Under the pieces are notes generated by a model that was not told where the DNA came from, did no database searches, and was given only the letters and a program-made list of their open reading frames with translations. Positions 47,976 to 56,699 of a stretch of 64,000 nt of DNA are shown here, piece after piece. The stretch covers positions 124,001-188,000 of the forward strand of contig CAYSSJ010000001.1 of the NCBI GenBank assembly GCA_964433675.1, written 5' to 3'. The translations under genes and the position numbers were made by a program. The stretch comes from CAYSSJ01 sp964433675. Its GTDB lineage: Bacteria > Cloacimonadota > Cloacimonadia > Cloacimonadales > TCS61. Numbering within the stretch: position 1 is the first letter of the stretch; every line of letters starts with the position of its first letter.

Positions 47976-49249
47976 GTTATCCTATTCATAAGTTCAGCTA
48001 ATCTTTTTGTCTGGGATCTCTTATCATATTCTTCTGTATCAGAACTCATTCGCATTTCTTTATTTTGCTCCCATTTTTTAAAACAATCCTCTATATAATC
48101 AGCTATGCCATCAAGGTCATGGTAATCGAAACAAGAGCCGGATTTGGTTTTGCTTAAGATATCAGCTGCTTCACCCTCGGACGGACCTATTGCCAAGATT
48201 GGGGTGCCGGAGCCAAGGTATTCATAGATTTTGCCGGTAACTATTCCACTGTTATTGGGAACATTGTTTATAATCAGTAGCAGAAGAGCCGAGCTTTTCA
48301 TTCTGACTACTACATTCTCATGCGGATTATAACCACAGAAGCTAACGATATTGTATTTATCTCTCTTAGAAAGCTTGCCTTTCAATGATCGAGATACCGT
48401 ACCCCAGAATTCGATACTTATCTTAGAGATTTCGATTCTCTTATTTATTAGTTCCAGCGCATTTAAAATGGGACTTGGATCGCGCTCCGGTGTAAGGGCA
48501 CCGAAATAGGAGATAAGGAATTTCTCTTTTGTAGTTTGGATATCCAAGCCTGAGAAATCATCGGGATCATATCCATTGGGCAATAAAACCGATTTCTCAG
48601 CTTTTCCCGTTTTTTTGATGATATCTTTGTTAATAGATAGAAAAACATCTGCTCTGTTTACCACCTTACTTTGGAGATGTTTATCTATTTTTCGGCTCAG
48701 GTTCAGTCTATTTACTTTTTCCATGTAGTCTATATCGACCCAGGGATCGCGAAAATCAGCCAGCCAGGGCAGTTTCTGTTTTTTCTTTAGCTTGAGTCCG
48801 ACTAAATGAGTGGAATGGGGCGGACCAGAGGTGACGATCAGATCGAAGCCTTCTCTTTTTAACAACATTTTGGCTGCTTTAAACGCATAGCGATTCCAAA
48901 TTACTCGCATATCGGGGATGATCAGGTTGATGCGACACCAATAGAGTATTTTTGTTATCAGACTACTTCCTTTTTCCCTGTCCAAACTGCCATAAGGCAT
49001 CTTCAAATTCGGGTTGATTTTGCTCAAAATTTTATTTATCGATGGTGTTTTAGTGCGGATTATTGTGATACCTTCCGGCAGATCAGCATCCAAACTATGA
49101 TCCACGGCGGGATAATCTCCATGCTCTGTCGTGATCACAGTAGGCATCCAGCCATTCTCGGGAAGATATTTGACGAATTTGAGCCAGCGCTGAACTCCGG
49201 CTCCACCACTTGGAGGCCAATAATATACAAGCACCAATACTTTCTTCAT
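47954..49249 (-). CDS. Family-4-type glycosyltransferase
   Basis: The product has 431 residues and a GT-B fold. The N-terminus VLVYYWPPSGGAGVQRWLKFVKYLPENGW is typical of cell-envelope or exopolysaccharide glycosyltransferases of the GT4 group. It is followed by LIVTSGPPHSTHL, LADFRDPW, LPNGYDPDDF and the C-terminal donor-binding part with KIYEYLGSGTPILAIGP. It would transfer a sugar from a nucleotide donor to a surface glycan or lipid carrier. No other sugar genes are beside it, so the acceptor is unknown. It is convergent with the envelope cluster. Confidence 0.88.
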   Translation of the reverse strand: MKKVLVLVYYWPPSGGAGVQRWLKFVKYLPENGWMPTVITTEHGDYPAVDHSLDADLPEGITIIRTKTPSINKILSKINPNLKMPYGSLDREKGSSLITKILYWCRINLIIPDMRVIWNRYAFKAAKMLLKREGFDLIVTSGPPHSTHLVGLKLKKKQKLPWLADFRDPWVDIDYMEKVNRLNLSRKIDKHLQSKVVNRADVFLSINKDIIKKTGKAEKSVLLPNGYDPDDFSGLDIQTTKEKFLISYFGALTPERDPSPILNALELINKRIEISKISIEFWGTVSRSLKGKLSKRDKYNIVSFCGYNPHENVVVRMKSSALLLLIINNVPNNSGIVTGKIYEYLGSGTPILAIGPSEGEAADILSKTKSGSCFDYHDLDGIADYIEDCFKKWEQNKEMRMSSDTEEYDKRSQTKRLAELMNRITKNKARP

Positions 49250-49341
49250 TTCTGCCTACCTATCGCATAACTTTTTTGACAAATATCTATACTCCAAACT
49301 TTTTGTCCAAAAAAAAATCATAAGAAAGGAGTCGATGAAAA

Positions 49342-49578
49342 ATGCGACCGGTAGAGAAGAAAGTGTACAACTCTATTACAGATAAAGGTGTAACCTATGA
49401 CAAAGTGCTGGAAATCGTAGATTCGATCAGTAGACAAGAGATGAAAAAAAGTTTTCCTGATGATTGTCATTTTCAAAAACCATCCTATTTTGCCAAAACG
49501 ATAATAAAAAATCTGCTCAGCCGAAAATTGATAAAAAAAGAGGGCAATCTATATCTCAAAACAGAGAAAAAATCATAG
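49342..49578 (+). CDS. Small winged-helix-like protein of unknown function
   Basis: The product has 78 residues, basic and helical, with a helix-helix-wing-like plan: KVYNSITDKGVTYDKVLEIVDSI, FAKTIIKNLLSRKLIKKEGNLYLKTEKK. The end looks like a winged-helix wing, so DNA binding is possible but unproven. AGGAG lies 10 bases before ATG 49342; a nearer ATG at 49335 is in another frame with a stop after 16 codons. The gene is convergent with the SpoU-type methyltransferase gene and their stop codons overlap (49573-49578). Confidence 0.55.
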   Translation: MRPVEKKVYNSITDKGVTYDKVLEIVDSISRQEMKKSFPDDCHFQKPSYFAKTIIKNLLSRKLIKKEGNLYLKTEKKS

Positions 49579-50355
49579 CTGTAAACTCCATTGACGATAG
49601 AGCTCATAAGCAGCGATAGCAAAAGCATTGCTTACGTTTAGAGAATTCTTCCACCCTCGTGTTGGGATGTAAACAATATCGCTACATTTTCTCAGGATTT
49701 TTTCCGGCAATCCCAATGCTTCGTTGCCCAACAATAAGGCACTTGGTTTTGGGAAGCGAAAATCGTATATTGAGTGAGCATTTCTGACAGTTTCTAATGC
49801 AAACACCGGAGCTTCTAGCTGTTCGATAAAAGCCAATAAAGCTTCAATATCCTTGTGGTACTCCCAGTTTATATATTCTTGAGTTCCCATAGCGGTTTTC
49901 TGAACTTTTATGTGGGCCGGTGTGGCTGTATAGCCGGCGAGATAAACCTTGTCGATATTGAGACATTCGGAGGTTCGGATTATCGAGCCTACATTGAATG
50001 CTGAACGCAAATTGTATAATATCACCGAAACGGGGAGGATATCTCGGCTTTTGGAAACCATGTCATCTTTAGTTACAATAATATCATGATCATAAACAGA
50101 GCGGTTCAATTTTTGCTCTAGTGGTATAAACATGTCCAATAGATTCTCGAGAGAGATGTTTTGATCTATCTTATCTACTTTGTTTCGGATTTTAGTATCG
50201 GAGCAGTGTGACATGAGCAACCTGATATATGATGTTTCTTTCTCGATAGCTTGATTTTGCAGTAATTTCCTTTCTATTTTCCTGAAGACGGAAATGATTT
50301 TTTTGTATTGTTTTTCTATAGGTTGCAGATGAAACTCTCTTAGAATATCTTTCAT
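49573..50355 (-). CDS. SpoU/TrmH-family RNA 2'-O-methyltransferase
   Basis: The 260-residue product has an N-terminal helical region (1-110) and a C-terminal SPOUT knot (about 110-260). Motif 1 is VILYNLRSAFNVGSIIRTSE, motif 2 is ALLLGNEALGLPEKIL and motif 3 is IPTRGWKNSLNVSNAFAIAAYEL. Such enzymes methylate the 2'-OH of tRNA or rRNA nucleotides with S-adenosylmethionine; the target is unknown. The start is set by GGAAGGAG before ATG 50355; a longer in-frame extension of 53 residues has no such site. It overlaps the convergent 78-residue gene by 6 bp. Confidence 0.9.
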   Translation of the reverse strand: MKDILREFHLQPIEKQYKKIISVFRKIERKLLQNQAIEKETSYIRLLMSHCSDTKIRNKVDKIDQNISLENLLDMFIPLEQKLNRSVYDHDIIVTKDDMVSKSRDILPVSVILYNLRSAFNVGSIIRTSECLNIDKVYLAGYTATPAHIKVQKTAMGTQEYINWEYHKDIEALLAFIEQLEAPVFALETVRNAHSIYDFRFPKPSALLLGNEALGLPEKILRKCSDIVYIPTRGWKNSLNVSNAFAIAAYELYRQWSLQL

Positions 50356-50772
50356 ATTTTCTCCTTCCTGAAAGACATTGTTTAATAATCGATAAATTGG
50401 CAAATGATTTTTCCACACGATTAATAAAAATATCACTCTAATTTTGCCGTAGTTGTAAGTGTAATCAACTTGAGAGCATGATGATGAGTTGTTGCCACAC
50501 AAAAGTGTTAACAACTTAGTGTAAACTAAATGAACTCGCAGAAAGATAATTTTTTTTTGGTTGTCTATTTGAACTGTTTGAGAGAGAATAATCAGCCGTA
50601 TCCAAGATCATAAAGGGATCAATCACATTTTTCACAAGACCGTATGTAACGGCAAAACAGAAAAATAAGCACAAATACTCATTTTCTTTTTGACAAGAAA
50701 AGGGTAATTCTAATTGTTTGGAACATAAATTGCAATGAAGATGCAAGAAGGAAAAAATAGGAGGAAGAAGAT
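50356..50772. other. Regulatory spacer between methyltransferase and pilin genes
   Basis: This 417-bp divergent, AT-rich region contains no convincing gene. It holds an imperfect hairpin (AGTTGTT 50487-50493 with AACAACT 50510-50516, inner ACAC/GTGT), a TTGACA at 50690-50695 without a good -10, and the sigma-54-like promoter at 50719-50734. A sigma-54 activator site would be expected in the upstream part, but I cannot point to one. Confidence 0.5.
50719..50734 (+). promoter_or_regulatory. Candidate sigma-54 (-24/-12) promoter of the pilin operon
   Basis: TGGAACATAAATTGCA matches the -24/-12 consensus TGGCACRNNNNTTGCW in all defined positions except one (A for C at position 4), with the exact ten-base spacing between GG and GC. 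Initiation near 50745 would leave a leader of about 28 bases containing AGGAGG before the pilin ATG. Sigma-54 control of pilin genes is well known in other bacteria. Confidence 0.65.
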
Positions 50773-51201
50773 ATGTTCAGAAAAGCACAAAACCAGAAAG
50801 GTTTCAGTTTGATTGAATTGTTAGTGGTGGTTATCATCATAGCAATTCTGGCGGCAATAGCTGTGCCGATTTACATGCGATATGTAGAGAAAGCGAGAGC
50901 TACTGAAGCTCAATCTGCGATCGCAGCGATTCGTAGTGCCTACAGAGTGCACTATCAGACCTATGGCACCACAGACAATTACACGGTTGAAGATGCCATG
51001 AGAGATGCACAGTTAGGACGTGCCACACTTAATAACTGGCGATTTGAAGTCGTAGGTAATCCACCCAGACGATATATTGCTACTTCGACTGCGGAATTTC
51101 CCCAAGGTGAAGGTAAACAAGTTTGGTATGATGTGGAAAATGCTGAATATCGAGGTTATGGAATTGATCAAGAAGTTGATGACTCAATAGTAATCGACTA
51201 G
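50773..51201 (+). CDS. Type IV pilin (major pilin/pseudopilin)
   Basis: The 142-residue product has a short leader MFRKAQNQKG cut before FSLIELLVVVIIIAILAAIAVP, with the conserved Glu at mature position 5. The rest is a short globular domain (AQSAIAAIRSAYRVHYQTYG, NYTVEDAM, WRFEVVGNPPRRYIATSTA). There is no cysteine pair of the type found in classical PilA, so it resembles GspG/thin pilins. AGGAGG lies eight bases before the ATG, and a sigma-54-like promoter lies upstream. It is the first gene of the pilus operon. Confidence 0.9.
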   Translation: MFRKAQNQKGFSLIELLVVVIIIAILAAIAVPIYMRYVEKARATEAQSAIAAIRSAYRVHYQTYGTTDNYTVEDAMRDAQLGRATLNNWRFEVVGNPPRRYIATSTAEFPQGEGKQVWYDVENAEYRGYGIDQEVDDSIVID

Positions 51202-51204
51202 GTT

Positions 51205-51218
51205 GGAGGTAATCGTTG
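51205..51218 (+). promoter_or_regulatory. Ribosome site that decides a TTG start (PilT)
   Basis: GGAGG (51205-51209) lies six bases before TTG at 51216. No in-frame ATG occurs near, so TTG is the start of pilT. Confidence 0.75.
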
Positions 51219-52271
51219 ACCATTAATGAACTTTTACAATTCACGACAGACGCAGGTGCGTCGGATCTTCATATCAGTGCCGGTTCAGTTCCGATGATCC
51301 GTGTACACGGGGAGATGAAAAAACTCAATCTTCCCAAAGCTACACAGGAAGAGGTAAAAGAATTGATCTATAGCACAATGAACGAATCTCAAAAAACGAT
51401 ATTCGAGAAAAAATTGGAGATAGACTTTTCGACAAAACTTTCGGACGAGACCAGATTTCGTGTGAATGCATTTCACCAGATCAATGGATTGGCAGTTGCT
51501 TTCCGTGTGATCCCGAATGAGATCAAAGCGTTTGAAGAGCTCAATCTACCCGAAGTTCTCAGTCGTTTGGCTATGAAGCATAAGGGCTTGATCTTGGTGA
51601 CAGGACCGACTGGTAGTGGTAAATCGACTACTTTGGCAACTATGATAGATTACATCAACGATCATAAACATTGTCATATTATCACGGTCGAAGACCCGAT
51701 AGAGTTCGTTCATCAGAGCAAAAACTCTTTGATCAATCAGCGTGAGTTGGGGCATGACACTTGGTCGTTTACCGCAGCTTTACGTTCGGCGCTCCGTGAA
51801 GATCCCGATGTGATACTCGTAGGTGAGATGCGTGACTTAGAAACAGTAGCTTTAGCTCTTACAGCAGCAGAGACAGGTCACTTGGTATTGGCAACTTTGC
51901 ATACCAGTAGTGCTACCAAATCGATAGATCGTATCATAGATATGTTCCCCAAAGAACAGCAAACTCAGGTACGATCCATGTTATCAGAATCTATCCAAGC
52001 AGTAGTTGCTCAAACTCTTCTGCCGATGAAAAACGCTGAAGGACGAGTACCGGCTCTGGAGATCATGATAGCAAACTCTGCTGTAAGAAACCTGATCCGT
52101 GAAGAAAAAACATACCAGATCCCATCTGTAATTCAAGCAGGTACCAAAGAGGGTATGCAATCTCTCGACCAGTCCTTGTACAACCATGTAATGAATGGTT
52201 TGCTGGATAGGAAAGTAGCAGAACAGGTGGCAGACAATCCGAAGATGTTTGCTTCCAGTACAGGTTTTTGA
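51216..52271 (+). CDS. pilT: Pilus retraction ATPase PilT
   Basis: This 351-residue hexameric ATPase retracts the pilus and so powers twitching motility or DNA uptake. It has ASDLHI at the N-terminus, Walker A GPTGSGKST (130-138), the Asp box region ITVEDPIEFVH, Walker B region DVILVGEMRDLETVA, the His box TGHLVLATLHT and the PilT-type C-terminal motif NSAVRNLIREEKTYQIPS. The start is TTG. The gene lies 14 bp after the pilin gene, which is unusual because pilT is often near pilU or elsewhere. Confidence 0.93.
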   Translation: MTINELLQFTTDAGASDLHISAGSVPMIRVHGEMKKLNLPKATQEEVKELIYSTMNESQKTIFEKKLEIDFSTKLSDETRFRVNAFHQINGLAVAFRVIPNEIKAFEELNLPEVLSRLAMKHKGLILVTGPTGSGKSTTLATMIDYINDHKHCHIITVEDPIEFVHQSKNSLINQRELGHDTWSFTAALRSALREDPDVILVGEMRDLETVALALTAAETGHLVLATLHTSSATKSIDRIIDMFPKEQQTQVRSMLSESIQAVVAQTLLPMKNAEGRVPALEIMIANSAVRNLIREEKTYQIPSVIQAGTKEGMQSLDQSLYNHVMNGLLDRKVAEQVADNPKMFASSTGF

Positions 52272-52333
52272 TGAGAGCCGAAAGCAAAATAAACAGATCC
52301 TTGCTAAAAAAGCGGGTCTAAGGTAATAAGATT

Positions 52334-52831
52334 ATGAATTTAAACAGATTACGATCACAGCGCGGTTTTGGTTTAGTTGCCGTATTGGCTGCATTGATCA
52401 TCGTAACCGTATCGATCGGAGGACTTTTTATCGTTTCTGCTTTAGCAAGACAAAAGGTTCATGAAAGCTATCACTATCGTGCTGTTCTACTTGGCGTAAG
52501 CGGAAAGATGGAATACATCAAATTCCACAACCGTAATATTAGTGGTACTACAAATATTGAGAACTTGCCGGTGTCATTTTATGACCCTATTGTAATCGAT
52601 AGACACGATAGTAGAACACCTTTGACTGCAAAACTGGGAAGATATAGCCCCTCAAGAAGGATACGCTCTGATTTGCAAATAGATCTGACTGTAGTATATG
52701 ATGAGATTACTTTAACTTATGAATGGGAAGAGCCACCGGCTGTTCCTATTTTTTCTCATCAAACGGGTGAAGAAAAGAGGATAACACTTCGCGAAGATTA
52801 CTATAGAAAGACCCAGCAGGAGATAGAATAA
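52334..52831 (+). CDS. Minor pilin-like protein (PilV-like) lacking Glu5
   Basis: The 165-residue product has a leader MNLNRLRSQRG before FGLVAVLAALIIVTVSIGGLFIVSAL. The residue at mature position 5 is Ala where pilins normally have Glu. The position in the operon between pilT and a second minor pilin, and the N-terminal hydrophobic helix, support a PilV/PilI-type minor pilin. The globular part (residues 60-165) gives no further match. Confidence 0.7.
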   Translation: MNLNRLRSQRGFGLVAVLAALIIVTVSIGGLFIVSALARQKVHESYHYRAVLLGVSGKMEYIKFHNRNISGTTNIENLPVSFYDPIVIDRHDSRTPLTAKLGRYSPSRRIRSDLQIDLTVVYDEITLTYEWEEPPAVPIFSHQTGEEKRITLREDYYRKTQQEIE

Positions 52832-52833
52832 TT

Positions 52834-53487
52834 ATGAGACAGATTCGCAATGAAAAAGGCTTCTCACTTCCCGAACTAATAGCTTCATTACCTCTTGTTG
52901 CCCTCGTTTTTATAGTAATAGCAATTGCTGTAATTAGTTTTATTACAACTTATGAAGAGACAAGACTCTATGCCCAATTACAACAGGAATTATTTGAAAC
53001 TATAGAGACAATTAGACATGGATATGCTATGGCTGGTGTTACCGATGAGGAGGGTTTGATAGGATTGCTTACCGCTCGCCAAGTTGATATTGGCTATGCC
53101 AACAATTCTATCAAAATAATCCCGATAGTTCCGGGTGAAGCTTTAGGCGATGATAATTATTGGGTACGATATCATGTGGATAATGATGGTCGTCTCATTC
53201 TGAATGCACAATATGGTTTACAGTATATTAATAATAGAGTGATTTTTCCCCAATCTGATGAAAAAATTGGTAATCAATATAAATTCCGTATTACGAACCG
53301 GAATGATGTTTTTGTAGATAAAACACCTCTTGGCTCGGACGAAACATTTCTTGTGGGTATTCGTTTGCAAGGAGAAGTACGATTTCGTGAACGGGGACGC
53401 AATCAAAGTCTTGAAGAAGATCGATTGCAAAATACAAAAACTATAGAGTATAACACACAAGTTTTCTTGGGTAATAAAGACATATGA
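52834..53487 (+). CDS. Minor pilin-like protein (PilW-like)
   Basis: The 217-residue product has a prepilin leader MRQIRNEKG before FSLPELIASLPLVALVFIVIAIAVISF, with Glu at mature position 5. The C-terminal part is beta-rich (YWVRYHVDNDGRLILNAQYGLQYINNR). The gene follows the previous minor pilin gene by 2 bp, and the next gene begins near its stop. PilW is an approximate name from position and leader, not from sequence identity. Confidence 0.75.
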   Translation: MRQIRNEKGFSLPELIASLPLVALVFIVIAIAVISFITTYEETRLYAQLQQELFETIETIRHGYAMAGVTDEEGLIGLLTARQVDIGYANNSIKIIPIVPGEALGDDNYWVRYHVDNDGRLILNAQYGLQYINNRVIFPQSDEKIGNQYKFRITNRNDVFVDKTPLGSDETFLVGIRLQGEVRFRERGRNQSLEEDRLQNTKTIEYNTQVFLGNKDI

Positions 53488-53498
53488 TAGGGGGAAAG

Positions 53499-55568
53499 AT
53501 GAATAAATTGTTGAAAAACGAGTCAGGCGGAATAATGCTGATTGCATCAGCGCTGCTTGTGACTGTTGTATCCTTAGCTTCATCGATTTCATTGATGTCG
53601 ATGGTACAATCTGATCATAATATTGTTCATCAGCATCATGATATGATCCAGCAGGATTTGTTGCTAAGAAGTGAAGCTCAACGGACTCATCTCGCAATAG
53701 AATTTCGCCCGAACCAGGCTATTCCCGATCGTGAAGTCACGATAGCAGGAGATGAGCGTAACACAATATATAAGATAGAAAATGACCAAGAATTCGTTGT
53801 AATCAGTAGTTTTTTGGGTTATATTACGGAACAGGCAGTTGCAGTGCGTTCGCTAGTTTCAGCCCAACGAGGTACCTCATTCAAACCAGGAGCTATCTCA
53901 CCTATTAGACGATATACAGAGAGAATTATCCGTAATCGTTCTTTGTCTGAATACCAGTATTTTTCCGATGTTGAGCTTTCAGAAAATCTCGGAGAGGTAA
54001 AATTCTGGGGTCCGGATGTTCTTCACGGTCCTGTACACAGTAACGATGATATATGGATTCAACAAGCCGGTGGTGGCAATAATAACGGTTGGCCAACTTT
54101 TCATGGTAAAGTAACTACCCATAAAAATATTCTCCACTATCCTTCCGGGCAGAGACTGGCTGAAACCGGCGCACCGATGGAACAAATATTTCGAGGTGAA
54201 TGGGAAGAAGGTGACGGAGAATCTCTTTATATCGTATTTGACCCCACAGCAACTGATATCAGGAATAATGGGATTCATCTTATTAATGATCCGAATACAG
54301 ATATATTGTATGTTAAGATCAATGGTTCCAGTTATTCCAGTATGCGAGGTCAGATAATTTTGGAAGAGATAAGACCATTCACCGTATATAGCTGGTTTCC
54401 GATGAATCAAGCACAGGCACAAACGATAGTAAATGCTGGCGGGAATTGGTATGAAGAAGCTGATTCACTCTGGACGAATTATGTGCCCGTATATGATACA
54501 TTATGGACTGTAGGTCCAGCCGGTAGTCTGAATAATCAATCAGCCTTTGTAGATTGCCACCTGTGGATAGAAGGAGAAGTTTCGGGTAAACAGACCTGGG
54601 GAGCTTCAGATACAGTCAAAGTAGTGGGTGATATCACCTATGCTAATACAATACCAGGCGAACCTCCCGATGGATTTAGTGGTTATCATCCCAATACTGG
54701 CGAACCACAATTTGAGGGCCCAGTTAATGAATTTGATTATTTTGGGTTAGTATCCGAGGAAAAGATTCTATTAGCATACAAGCATTTTGATCCCTTCATT
54801 GAACAACGACGTGATGATAATACAAATAGTATTGTGCTCTATGGCGCATATGCTGCAATAGGTAAGGGGGATCCTGCCATACATGGGAATATGGCTCATA
54901 AACATGACGGAATCTTTACTCCTGAATATCAACACCCGCATGGCTCCACACCGTCTTATTACGGTCCGAGCCCCTATACGGGAGCTGACACATTGTATTT
55001 GTGGCCCGATTTACAGAAATATATATTCCCGGAGAACCCTTTTGTACCACCAAATATACAGGATTTTGTGATACACGGGAACGTACCGGGCGGAGGTTTC
55101 CCAACTTGTGGTTATCCCTACGAATCTGCAGCCTATCTAAATTCTTATCCTAATGACAATCCAAATAACTATGCCGCTCCTTATGGGACAGACTATCCGT
55201 GGTACAATCCGGTATGGCCAGAATCGCAAACTGAGATACCTCATCCAAATGTAGCCGAGGAGTTCAGAAGGGGTACTTTGACAAATTATGGTGCAATAGC
55301 ACAAAGGCGCCGAGGTTATGTGCATCGTTCAGGAAATGATCCGAACAATCACTCAATTGAGGGTTTATGGGATATAGAAAATGATCATTATGATGGTAGA
55401 CACCCAGCTACGGGATATAGATACAAAGATTATCACTATGACCATCGATTTATGCATACACAACCACCTGATTATCCCCAGATTTATGAAGGTTGGGGTG
55501 AAGGTGTGCTGGCATCATTCGATAAAAGAGCCTGGAGATTCAAGGCACCGCCGAGACCGGGTAATTAA
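53499..55568 (+). CDS. Large minor pilin/PilX-like protein
   Basis: The 689-residue product starts with a short basic leader and a hydrophobic helix (GGIMLIASALLVTVVSLASSISLMSM), as in PilX/GspK-type proteins, and lacks Glu at position 5. The following 650 residues are a large globular region rich in Gly, Asn, Pro and Tyr (VLHGPVHSNDDIWIQQAGGGNNNGW, GYHPNTGEPQFEG and several YGPSPY/HPHGS segments). A shorter start (ATG 53499) with AGGGGG before it is preferred over ATG 53484. It may cap the pilus tip or act as an adhesin. This is inference from position and size; I do not recognise its globular domain. Confidence 0.65.
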   Translation: MNKLLKNESGGIMLIASALLVTVVSLASSISLMSMVQSDHNIVHQHHDMIQQDLLLRSEAQRTHLAIEFRPNQAIPDREVTIAGDERNTIYKIENDQEFVVISSFLGYITEQAVAVRSLVSAQRGTSFKPGAISPIRRYTERIIRNRSLSEYQYFSDVELSENLGEVKFWGPDVLHGPVHSNDDIWIQQAGGGNNNGWPTFHGKVTTHKNILHYPSGQRLAETGAPMEQIFRGEWEEGDGESLYIVFDPTATDIRNNGIHLINDPNTDILYVKINGSSYSSMRGQIILEEIRPFTVYSWFPMNQAQAQTIVNAGGNWYEEADSLWTNYVPVYDTLWTVGPAGSLNNQSAFVDCHLWIEGEVSGKQTWGASDTVKVVGDITYANTIPGEPPDGFSGYHPNTGEPQFEGPVNEFDYFGLVSEEKILLAYKHFDPFIEQRRDDNTNSIVLYGAYAAIGKGDPAIHGNMAHKHDGIFTPEYQHPHGSTPSYYGPSPYTGADTLYLWPDLQKYIFPENPFVPPNIQDFVIHGNVPGGGFPTCGYPYESAAYLNSYPNDNPNNYAAPYGTDYPWYNPVWPESQTEIPHPNVAEEFRRGTLTNYGAIAQRRRGYVHRSGNDPNNHSIEGLWDIENDHYDGRHPATGYRYKDYHYDHRFMHTQPPDYPQIYEGWGEGVLASFDKRAWRFKAPPRPGN

Positions 55569-55609
55569 AAATGTTTAGAAAATCAAGTAAATAGAGATGG
55601 CGAGGTAAT

Positions 55610-56686
55610 ATGGCAGACAAAAAGAAGAAAAAAGTAAAATTCAAAGAGTCGCTCGGTATAGATATCGGCACTCATAGTGTGAAACTGGTGCATCTAAAGA
55701 AGTTGCATCAAGGTTTCAAATTGTTGAACTATGAGATCCGTAATGCTATGCCGGAAGGCTATGAGGATTCACTTTCAGATTTGAAGAACGACAGATATGT
55801 TCCGATATTGATGAGCATGTTGAAATCATTGAACATCAGACCGAAAAAGATCAAGCATATCGTAACATCCATAGGTGGAAACAATACAAGTATCAAGCAG
55901 ATCAAGACTATCTATCTACCCGACGATGAGCTGGAATCTGCTTTGTTTTTCGAGGCAAAGAAGCATTTGCCCATGAGCGGTGCTGAGATGATCTTGGATT
56001 ATCAGGTGATAAGCATTGATGAAAAGACCAATAACATGAACATACTGTTGGCTTCTACCAGCAAAGAGATGCTACAGGATCATACCGATATCCTTACTAA
56101 TGCAGGTATCCCTCCGGGAATAGTTGACATCGAGTCTTTGGCAGTGGCAAATAGTTTTGCCCTCAATTCCTATATAGAAGAGGGTGTGTATGTAATTTTG
56201 AATATCGGTGCGGTGAACACTAATATGGTAGTTTACGGACCAAATGCAAAATTCTTTGCCCGCGACGTAGCCTGGGGTGGACATCATTTCACCAAAGAGA
56301 TCATGAAGCAACAGGATATCTCTTATAGTGAAGCCGAACAGTATAAGATGGAGTACGGACTAAAAGAGCCGGAAAAAGAAAAAGAGAATGATTCTATTGT
56401 TGCTCTGAATGTAGCAGAAAAATCGATAGCAGAACAGATCATCCAAGAAGTGAAACGTTCATTGCGTTTTTATGTAAAAGAAGCTGGAAACAGCGACTTC
56501 AGAAAGATTCTGCTAATTGGCGGAGGAGCCAAACTGAAAGGATTGCCCGAATTTATCGAAGAGCAAATGAATGTTCCTACAGAGGTGTATAATTCTTACA
56601 GCAATTTGGAGCGACCGGAAAAATTCAAAGATATGCAAGATCCACAACTCGCAGTAGCCTTAGGGCTAGCGATGAGACCAGAATAA
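55610..56686 (+). CDS. pilM: Type IV pilus assembly protein PilM
   Basis: The 358-residue protein has an actin-like ATPase fold (SHS2/FtsA type). It contains SLGIDIGTHSVKLVHLKK near the N-terminus, VYVILNIGAVNTNMVVYGP in the middle and ILLIGGGAKLKGLPEFIEEQ near the end. PilM binds the N-terminus of PilN on the cytoplasmic side and links the ATPases to the inner-membrane complex. It starts the conserved pilMNOPQ order. Confidence 0.92.
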   Translation: MADKKKKKVKFKESLGIDIGTHSVKLVHLKKLHQGFKLLNYEIRNAMPEGYEDSLSDLKNDRYVPILMSMLKSLNIRPKKIKHIVTSIGGNNTSIKQIKTIYLPDDELESALFFEAKKHLPMSGAEMILDYQVISIDEKTNNMNILLASTSKEMLQDHTDILTNAGIPPGIVDIESLAVANSFALNSYIEEGVYVILNIGAVNTNMVVYGPNAKFFARDVAWGGHHFTKEIMKQQDISYSEAEQYKMEYGLKEPEKEKENDSIVALNVAEKSIAEQIIQEVKRSLRFYVKEAGNSDFRKILLIGGGAKLKGLPEFIEEQMNVPTEVYNSYSNLERPEKFKDMQDPQLAVALGLAMRPE

Positions 56687-56699
56687 AGAGGTGGTATCA

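Noticed and set aside
50690..50718. TTGACA at 50690-50695 as a sigma-70 -35 for the pilin gene
   Set aside because: No acceptable -10 hexamer at 16-18 bp, whereas the -24/-12 match immediately downstream has exact spacing.
50516..50746. Minus-strand 76-codon frame with a CxxC-like pair (CNLCSKQLELPFSC)
   Set aside because: No ribosome site, the flanking region is AT-rich regulatory DNA, and the frame runs through the candidate sigma-54 promoter.
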